Below are positions 1 through 4,897 of a stretch of 8,305 nucleotides of DNA, piece by piece. How positions within the stretch are numbered: position 1 is the stretch's first letter; the number at the start of each line of letters is the position of its first letter. Below the pieces are notes generated by a model. It had not been told where the DNA came from. It worked only from the letters and a program-made list of their open reading frames with translations, and did no database searches. The position numbers were made by a program, and so were the translations under genes. This DNA is from Verrucomicrobiia bacterium (GTDB lineage Bacteria; Verrucomicrobiota; Verrucomicrobiia; JABWAM01), in NCBI GenBank assembly GCA_013360985.1, contig JABWAM010000101.1:1-8305 (forward strand), given 5' to 3'.

Positions 1-2
1 AA

Positions 3-47
3 GCGAGGGAGGGCGCCGCCGGCGGCGGCGCCGCGGCCGCGGCTTGA
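3..47 (+). other. Possible C-terminal tail of an upstream gene
   Basis: The frame starting at base 3 is open from the window edge and ends at TGA 45-47. It would give a Gly/Ala-rich tail (A-R-E-G-A-A-G-G-G-A-A-A-A-A). Low-complexity C-terminal tails like this are common in GC-rich genomes. The other two forward frames are also open here: frame 2 reads as an Arg-rich tail, and frame 1 stays open to 180. The choice of frame is therefore not secure. With only 14 codons visible, no function can be given. Confidence 0.2.
12..42. repeat. Very GC-rich double palindrome
   Basis: Bases 12-20 (GGCGCCGCC) are the exact reverse complement of 24-32 with a 3-base spacer. An overlapping perfect 12-bp palindrome, CCGCGGCCGCGG, fills 31-42. 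Transcribed, this would fold into strong hairpins near the end of a possible upstream gene. No T-run follows in either direction, so it is not a typical intrinsic terminator. It may simply be a by-product of Gly/Ala or Arg codon repeats. Confidence 0.35.
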
Positions 48-96
48 GTCCAAAATGTGGCGAGGGCGTCGCATGTTCCTCGACCGAGGATGGACT

Positions 97-137
97 CCCT
101 CCACGCCTGACGCGGGGATTTGGAGGGGCGTCAGGCG
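97..137. promoter_or_regulatory. Inverted repeat in the phosphatase leader
   Basis: CGCCTGACGC (104-113) is the perfect reverse complement of GCGTCAGGCG (128-137), leaving a 14-base loop. A second pair, CCCTCC (97-102) and GGAGGG (122-127), interleaves with it, so the two helices cannot both form fully. The element lies 40 bases before the ATG chosen for the PAS-phosphatase gene. It could be an operator for a dimeric regulator or an RNA switch in the leader. No promoter boxes could be assigned with confidence around it. Confidence 0.35.
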
Positions 138-176
138 CTTGCTTTCCCCGTTTTTCGGTGCTTGGGTGAATCGGTC

Positions 177-1817
177 ATGACGCCGAGCGCGGGAGTGATC
201 GCGAAAATTCTGGAGAAGGTGGGCAAGAAGACCACGGTCGCGCCTGCGTCGGCGCCGAAAGCCGTTCCCGTCGTCAAACGCCCTCCCGTGGTGGCCCTCG
301 CGAAACCGCGCGCGGTGCGGCCCGTTGCGTCGAGCGGGGGCGGCTTGGTGTTCGACAACCTCTACGACGCGGCGCTCCTGACCGATCTGACGGGACGGAT
401 CATGGACGCGAATCCGCGCGCGCTCGATTTTTTGCGTCAGACGCGGGAGGAGATGCTGAGGCTCTCGGTGTTGCAGGTGATCTCGGGCGCCGACGAGAGT
501 CTTCTCGGCACGATCCAGACGAACCTGGAGGATCATCGCTTCACCGTGGTCGAGGCGTTCTGCGCGCGGAAGGACGGCTCGATGTTTCCCGCGGAAGTGG
601 TGGCGAACCGCCTCGGGGAAGGGGCGGCGGCGCGGCTCTGCTTCTTTATCCGCGACATTTCGGAGCGGAAGGAGATGGAGCTGCAGATGAAGGAACAGCT
701 CAACTTCATCGAGACGATCCTCAACACCGTGCCTTCGCCGATCTTTTACAAGAATCTCGAGGGCGTCTATCTCGGATGCAACCGCGCGTACGAAGAGTGT
801 CTCGGGCGCGAGAACGATCAAATCGTCGGCAAGACGGGCCACGACCTCTATCCCCGTTATCTCGCCGACCGCTTCCAGGCGATGGATCACGCGCTGCTCC
901 AAGCGGGAGGGGAACAGGTCTACGAGGCGCGCGTGCCGGTCGCCGACGGAGAGGAGCGCGACATGATGATCCGCAAGACGACCTATCGCGACGCGCTCGG
1001 GCGCACGGTGGGGATCGTCGGCGTGCTCCTCGACATCACGCTGCGCAAGCGGGCCGAGAAGGCCGAACGCGAACAGTTCGAGCGCGATTTTGAGATGGCG
1101 CGCGACATCCAGCGGGTGCTTCTCCCCTCGGAATTCCCGACCGTTCCGAGCGCCGACATCGGCGCGATCAGTGTTCCCGCGCGGAAGGTCGGCGGGGATT
1201 ACTACGACGTGGTCCCCGTGGAGGACGACCTCCGGGGCTTCGCGATCGCGGATGTGTCGGGCAAAGGGGTAGGCGCGGCCCTGCTCATGGCGATGTGTCG
1301 CACAGCGCTGCGGCATGTGGCCGTGGCGAATCCCTCGCCGCGGCAAGTGCTCCATCGCGTCAACGCGATCCTCCGGCCCGACATGCACGACGATCTTTTC
1401 ATCGCGATGATCTACGGGGTGTTCAACGCGCGCACGCGCGTCTTTCGGTTCTGTCGCGCGGGGCATGAGCCGCTGTTGATTTGGCGGGCGGGCGCGCCGA
1501 AGCCGGAACGCCACCTACCGAAGGGCATGGCGATCGGTTTCGCCGACGGGAAAGAGTTCGAAGACGCCCTCGTCGAAGAGGAGGTGCGTCTGGAGAAAGG
1601 GGATCTGGCGATCTTTTATACGGACGGCATCACCCAAGCGGCGAATACCGAGGGTGAGGAGTTCGGTTGCTCGCGTTTCGAGGAGATCGTCCGAAAGACC
1701 TCGCTCCTTCCCGCCCGCCAGATGGCGCGCGAGATCGATAAGCGCGTGGGCGCGTTCATCGGCGCAACGCCGCAAAGCGACGATCGCACCCTGATGCTCT
1801 TGCGCGTGACGGAGTAG
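177..1817 (+). CDS. PAS-PAS-SpoIIE/PP2C-type serine/threonine phosphatase
   Basis: A cytoplasmic signalling phosphatase of the RsbU/SpoIIE type (546 aa). Such proteins usually remove phosphate from an anti-sigma-factor antagonist, with activity set by N-terminal sensors. A Pro/Ala/Val-rich stretch of about 55 residues is followed by two PAS domains (about 58-162 and 176-289; the first ends FFIRDISERK, the second GVLLDITLRK). A helical linker comes next (290-316, ending EMARDIQRVLLP, the hallmark of RsbU-like enzymes), then the phosphatase domain (about 326-545). Expected metal-binding acids are present: GGDYYD (D341, D344), IADVSGKG (D359), FYTDG (D483) and SDDRT (D535, D536). AGHEPLL is also conserved. 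There are no membrane segments or signal peptide. The frame runs back to a TTG at 120, but that start lies inside an inverted repeat, while ATG 177 has GGGTGA eight bases upstream. No anti-sigma or STAS partner gene is visible, so the target is unknown. Confidence 0.93.
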   Translation: MTPSAGVIAKILEKVGKKTTVAPASAPKAVPVVKRPPVVALAKPRAVRPVASSGGGLVFDNLYDAALLTDLTGRIMDANPRALDFLRQTREEMLRLSVLQVISGADESLLGTIQTNLEDHRFTVVEAFCARKDGSMFPAEVVANRLGEGAAARLCFFIRDISERKEMELQMKEQLNFIETILNTVPSPIFYKNLEGVYLGCNRAYEECLGRENDQIVGKTGHDLYPRYLADRFQAMDHALLQAGGEQVYEARVPVADGEERDMMIRKTTYRDALGRTVGIVGVLLDITLRKRAEKAEREQFERDFEMARDIQRVLLPSEFPTVPSADIGAISVPARKVGGDYYDVVPVEDDLRGFAIADVSGKGVGAALLMAMCRTALRHVAVANPSPRQVLHRVNAILRPDMHDDLFIAMIYGVFNARTRVFRFCRAGHEPLLIWRAGAPKPERHLPKGMAIGFADGKEFEDALVEEEVRLEKGDLAIFYTDGITQAANTEGEEFGCSRFEEIVRKTSLLPARQMAREIDKRVGAFIGATPQSDDRTLMLLRVTE

Positions 1818-1818
1818 C

Positions 1819-1853
1819 GATCCCCGGGAGGAACCGCTTGCGGGGAAGGGATC
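1819..1853. terminator. Weak hairpin after the phosphatase gene
   Basis: GATCCC (1819-1824) pairs with GGGATC (1848-1853). Inside it CCGC (1834-1837) pairs with GCGG (1840-1843). The element starts two bases after the phosphatase stop, in a gap between convergent genes where termination is expected. No T-tract follows and the internal mismatches are large, so intrinsic terminator function is only a possibility. Confidence 0.25.
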
Positions 1854-1894
1854 TCGCGGAGGCTCGTGCGCGCGCGAACGGAGAGGGCGCCGGC

Positions 1895-1919
1895 GGGATG
1901 TCAGCGCGCGGCGCATCCC
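1895..1919. terminator. Hairpin before the kinase 3' end
   Basis: GGGATG (1895-1900) is the reverse complement of CATCCC (1914-1919), with a 13-base loop. It sits 22 bases beyond the stop codon of the leftward kinase gene and could help end its transcript. There is no T-run on the minus strand, so support is structural only. Confidence 0.22.
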
Positions 1920-1941
1920 TTGGATCCCGCGCGAGACCCCC

Positions 1942-3093
1942 TCACTCCGCGAGCGAACCTTCGCCGATGCGGCGGAGAAAGGCGCGGAGTTCGGCGAGGG
2001 TCGGAGACTTTGCTGTGCGAACATAGAAACCGGAGACGGCGACGCCGCACTGAAGGCATTCCTCGGGCGTCGCCCCGAGGATCGCGGCGAGGCTGAAGCC
2101 CGCGTTGAAGTGATCGCCTGCGCCGGTGGAGATCTTCGGTTTCCTGGCGAAGGGTCCTTCCACGATCGGGACGGCGGAAGACGTGGCGACCGTCGCGAAC
2201 GCCACGGCGTGAACGACGACCCGCGCGATGCCGAGTCTCTCGCGGAGGGCGACCGCCGCCGCGCGGCACCACGCGCGGTCGTCGCCGGAGGAGGTCAACC
2301 CGAGCGCGTGGAGGAGTTCGGCGGCTTCCTTCTGGTTGATGCCGAGGCTGACTTCGAAGGACCGGGAAAATCCGCCGAGGAGTTCAAGGGCGCGGCGGAG
2401 GTCGGCGACGGCGCAGAATTGCGGATCGGCGAGATCCAGGAAGAGGTGGCGGGAGCGCCCGTTCTCTCGGCGGGGAAGGCGCGGGCAGACTTCGGCCTGG
2501 AGACGCTCCCAGATCGCGGTCATGTGAGGGAGCGCCGCCCAGTTGTTGAGCGCGACGAGATCGGCTTCGGCGAAAAGGTCGCGCAAACCGTCCGCGCCTC
2601 CGAACGCCTTTGAGAGCGAATCCCAGGTCACGCCCGCGGAGGCCTCCTGGCAGGAGAGCATGATCTTGCCGTCATCGAACTCGACGGCGTCGGTGGCGCT
2701 GACTTCGCCGAGCGTCACGACCCGGCAGGCGGCGGGCATCGCGTGAAAGACGGGATGCGCCTGCGGCGCGCCGAGGTTTCCCGCGCACGTCAGCGGAAGC
2801 CCGAGCGCGCCGAGGGCGGACGCCATGATCGGCCCGTTGCCGCCGAGTTTCACCTGGCTCACCGACATCTCGAACTTGGTGCTCTTTCCACCGGCGGCCT
2901 GCACCCGTTTCCCCCACTCGGCGATCGTCGGGATGAAGGTGACCGTGCCGTCGGAAGAGCGCCGGTCGACCACCCGGAGGATGCGGTCCACGAACCCATC
3001 GAGGCCGACGACCGCGCGTTGAGAAGCGAGGCGCGCTTCCGCTCCGTCCAGGCGGGCAAGGGCGGCCAGGGCGATGGGAGAAGAGGCGCGCAC
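1942..3093 (-). CDS. PfkB-family carbohydrate kinase
   Basis: An ATP-dependent cytoplasmic sugar or nucleoside kinase of the ribokinase/PfkB fold (383 aa). It shows the N-terminal substrate-side segment GLDGFVD (30-36) and the glycine-rich KLGGNGPIMASALGALG (82-98, PfkB signature 1 region). It also has a DLADP strand (220-224) and the NQKEA motif (253-257). The C-terminal signature ISTGAGDHFNAGF (321-333) contains the GAGD anion hole and catalytic base D327. The usual Asp before TGAGD is Ser here. The protein is longer than typical ribokinases (about 300-330 aa). Extra sequence lies at residues 40-80, between the first motif and the GG motif, and possibly around 195-216. The start is GTG 3093; an in-frame stop lies 14 codons upstream with no other standard start between, and no clear Shine-Dalgarno is present. 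The substrate cannot be told from sequence. It converges with the phosphatase gene and is divergent from the nucleotidyltransferase remnant. Confidence 0.9.
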   Translation of the reverse strand: MRASSPIALAALARLDGAEARLASQRAVVGLDGFVDRILRVVDRRSSDGTVTFIPTIAEWGKRVQAAGGKSTKFEMSVSQVKLGGNGPIMASALGALGLPLTCAGNLGAPQAHPVFHAMPAACRVVTLGEVSATDAVEFDDGKIMLSCQEASAGVTWDSLSKAFGGADGLRDLFAEADLVALNNWAALPHMTAIWERLQAEVCPRLPRRENGRSRHLFLDLADPQFCAVADLRRALELLGGFSRSFEVSLGINQKEAAELLHALGLTSSGDDRAWCRAAAVALRERLGIARVVVHAVAFATVATSSAVPIVEGPFARKPKISTGAGDHFNAGFSLAAILGATPEECLQCGVAVSGFYVRTAKSPTLAELRAFLRRIGEGSLAE

Positions 3094-3168
3094 GGGAAAG
3101 GGGAGATATGCTGCCCGCCTCCGCCGCCAACTTCAAGTTCGACGCGCGCTTGCGCGACGGGAACGGAT

Positions 3169-3321
3169 GGCGGGGCAGGCTGCGTGTTCTACGGCGCAAC
3201 GCGGGTTCGCAAGGACGTCGATTTCCTGTTGCTGGCCGACGCCGGCAGCGATGAACGCTTGCGCTCCGCCCTGGACATCCTTGGGGCGCGTCACACCGCC
3301 GTGCCGCCGTTATCTCCGTGA
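3169..3321 (+). pseudogene. Remnant of a nucleotidyltransferase-like (MNT/DUF6036-type) gene
   Basis: About 50 codons read in one frame as a recognisable piece of a small nucleotidyltransferase domain. GGAGCVFYG resembles the family's 'GG-x-A-V-x-x-YG' strand-turn. It is followed by ATRVRKDVDFLLLAD, matching 'R-x-T-K-D-I-D-F', where the two aspartates would bind metal. SDERLRSALDILGA then matches the helix that normally follows. The reading ends at TGA 3319-3321. There is no matching N-terminal region upstream: only about 75 bases lie between it and the kinase start, and no start codon has a ribosome site. The C-terminal part is also missing, because the leftward ATPase gene ends 15 bases further on. 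Intact relatives run about 150-300 aa and often occur in toxin-antitoxin or defence contexts. The family assignment is by motif recall only. Confidence 0.5.
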
Positions 3322-3335
3322 GTTTTGCGAGGTTT

Positions 3336-4583
3336 TTACAGATGGAACCATGGGAGCGCCGTAACCGAGTCGGTGAGCGCGAGCGGCGTTTTGCAACGGC
3401 AAATCAGATAGCCGTGACGGGCGCGTCGCGGGTGTTCCGAAAGAAACGTCAGCAAGTGGCGCGCGTCCGATGGCCTCGGGTTCTCCGTCCATTTCACCTC
3501 AACCGGCGACCAGCGCCCCTCGCGCTCGACAATGAAATCCACCTCGGCCCCGGCCTTCGTGCGCAGGTAGTAGAGTTTGCCCGCGCCGAGATACTTGAGC
3601 CGTTTCCACAGTTCCGCTCCCACCCATTGCTCGAACAAGGGGCCGGGGTTTGCCAACACCGCGGCCCGCTGCAACGACAACTCCACGGCGGCGTTGCGCA
3701 CGCCGACGTCAAAAAAGCAAAACCGCTCCGTGGACAGCAGGCTTTTGCGCGGGCTGCCGGAAAATGCCGTCACCCGGAAACCCAGGAACATGTCTTCGAG
3801 CAGTTGGTAGTAGCTCTTGACCGTGGGGAGCGTGACGCCGGCGTCTTTTGAAATTTTGGCGTAATTGAGCATCTGACCGGATTCGGCGGCGGCCAGCTGC
3901 AGGAATCGGGCGAACACGGCCCAATCCTTCACCAAGGCCTCCCGTCGCAGTTCTTCCTCCAAATAGACCAGCGTGTAGGCGCGCAGCACGTTCGCCCGTT
4001 GCGCCGCCGGAGCAATCGCCACCACGGGCAATTCTCCGAACGTCAATCGCTCGACAAGTTCCGCTTCGGGAAACCAAGGCGCGGAAACTCGGCCGGTCAC
4101 GTCCAGCGACAGCGGTGATTCCGCCTTCCGCCGCCGCTCTTTCGTCTCCGCCCACGGACGTTCGGCGACCACGAGCGGGTAGAGATGGTGCAGAAGGCAG
4201 CGGCCCGGCAAGAGGTTCGCACCGGTCACCCGGAGCTTGCGGGCCGAACTCCCGCAGAGCACGAACCGCCACCGCCGCTTGTCGGAGTCGTATAAATGCT
4301 GCACCGCGTCGAAGATGGCCGGCACGTTCTGCGCCTCGTCCACCACGACCGTCAGCGGACGTCTCGATTTCGGGAGGGCCCGGCATCGTTGGACGAACTG
4401 ATCGGGGTTGCGCAGATGATCGGATCGCTCGGCGGGTCGGGAAAAATCCAGCCATACCGCCGCGTCGGGCAGGAGCCTTTTCAGGAGCGTGGACTTCCCG
4501 GTCTGCCGCGCCCCAAAGACAATGTGAACGTACGGCGCGGCAAACTTCTTCCTCCACCGCGGCTCTACAAGGCGACCAAACAT
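3336..4583 (-). CDS. AAA ATPase with C-terminal DUF4143 domain
   Basis: A 415-aa ATP-binding protein of the AAA_14/DUF4143 type. It is found widely and patchily in bacteria and archaea, often on mobile or horizontally moved DNA, and its biological role is largely unestablished. Walker A is GARQTGKST (24-32, K30). Walker B is LTVVVDEAQ (77-85, D82, E83). GSSARKL (111-117) fits a sensor-like segment. A winged-helix-like stretch follows around 240-265 (NYAKISKDAGVTLPTVKSYY). The C-terminal DUF4143 part carries FEQWVGAEL (317-325), then AGAEVDFIVE (E347, D349) and PVEVK (E362, K364), the layout of a PD-(D/E)XK nuclease-like core with its key residues present. The start is taken at ATG 4583, giving MFGRLVEPR as in relatives. 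A GTG three codons upstream overlaps the palindrome. No Shine-Dalgarno is seen. The gene is complete and lies alone between metabolic genes on the opposite strand to the mannosidase. Confidence 0.9.
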   Translation of the reverse strand: MFGRLVEPRWRKKFAAPYVHIVFGARQTGKSTLLKRLLPDAAVWLDFSRPAERSDHLRNPDQFVQRCRALPKSRRPLTVVVDEAQNVPAIFDAVQHLYDSDKRRWRFVLCGSSARKLRVTGANLLPGRCLLHHLYPLVVAERPWAETKERRRKAESPLSLDVTGRVSAPWFPEAELVERLTFGELPVVAIAPAAQRANVLRAYTLVYLEEELRREALVKDWAVFARFLQLAAAESGQMLNYAKISKDAGVTLPTVKSYYQLLEDMFLGFRVTAFSGSPRKSLLSTERFCFFDVGVRNAAVELSLQRAAVLANPGPLFEQWVGAELWKRLKYLGAGKLYYLRTKAGAEVDFIVEREGRWSPVEVKWTENPRPSDARHLLTFLSEHPRRARHGYLICRCKTPLALTDSVTALPWFHL

Positions 4584-4590
4584 ATCGAGC

Positions 4591-4619
4591 ACTTTATAAT
4601 CGTTCGACGATTATAAAGT
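4591..4619. promoter_or_regulatory. Perfect 13-bp palindrome with embedded -10 boxes (ATPase promoter/operator)
   Basis: ACTTTATAATCGT (4591-4603) is the exact reverse complement of ACGATTATAAAGT (4607-4619), separated by TCG. It is the most AT-rich patch in an otherwise GC-rich window. It ends eight bases before the ATPase ATG at 4583. A consensus TATAAT occurs on each strand: 4615-4610 on the minus strand, facing the ATPase, and 4595-4600 on the plus strand. Initiation from the minus-strand box would give a leader of roughly 20 bases; a second TATAAA at 4598-4593 would make the mRNA nearly leaderless. No good -35 box is placed 16-18 bases upstream. The symmetry suggests binding by a dimeric protein, possibly the ATPase itself through its winged-helix segment, but it could also be a recombination end. 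Confidence 0.6.
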
Positions 4620-4683
4620 CAACCATCGAATCCTTCCCCAAATCCCTACGGAGGGCATCGGGAAACCCATCCTCGCCCGAGAA

Positions 4684-4818
4684 ATGCGTGACGCCTTCAC
4701 CGCGTTGGTGTTTAAGAGCGTGTCCGGAATGAAGATGGCGCGCGTTGCGAATCCCACGGTTTGGGGCCAGGCGGCGGATTCGTTCTGCCGCGCGCAAGAC
4801 GCCGGCGATCGCGCTTGA
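4684..4818 (+). CDS. Short hypothetical open frame, possibly a gene remnant
   Basis: An ATG at 4684 opens 44 codons ending at TGA 4816-4818; the same frame is open back to a stop at 4597-4599, so about 72 codons are unbroken. The product does not match a family I recognise. It contains a mixed, protein-like run (REMRDAFTALVFKSVSG, then MKMARVANPTVWGQAAD), and most codons end in G or C like the neighbours. There is no Shine-Dalgarno ahead of the ATG and no start codon further upstream in this frame. It may therefore be the 3' end of a gene whose front was lost when the ATPase block arrived. It ends 79 bases before the mannosidase start. Chance openness in GC-rich DNA is a real alternative. Confidence 0.25.
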   Translation: MRDAFTALVFKSVSGMKMARVANPTVWGQAADSFCRAQDAGDRA

Positions 4819-4897
4819 AGTCTCGCGGGCAAGGCGTACATCCTTCGCGCCGACGGGAGCCGCGCCGGCGACGTCCCGGTTCCCGAAAATCCGAATC

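Noticed and set aside
12..42. The 5' GC palindrome as an intrinsic terminator
   Set aside because: No T-tract follows on either strand, and codon repeats can create the symmetry.
120..176. TTG 120 as the phosphatase start
   Set aside because: The extra 19 residues show no domain, the start lies inside an inverted repeat, and ATG 177 has a better-placed GGGTGA.
2743..3186. Extending the nucleotidyltransferase reading upstream to an ATG at 2743
   Set aside because: That part is antisense to the kinase gene and has no domain likeness; only the portion from about 3169 looks like a protein family.
3709..4557. A 282-codon minus-strand frame overlapping the ATPase gene in another register
   Set aside because: The ATPase frame carries the Walker motifs; this one is an Arg/Gly/Ala-rich shadow.
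4815..4842. Possible promoter TTGAAG-16-TACATC ahead of the mannosidase operon
   Set aside because: The -10 match is poor and a chance hit at this quality is common, so it was not listed as a feature.
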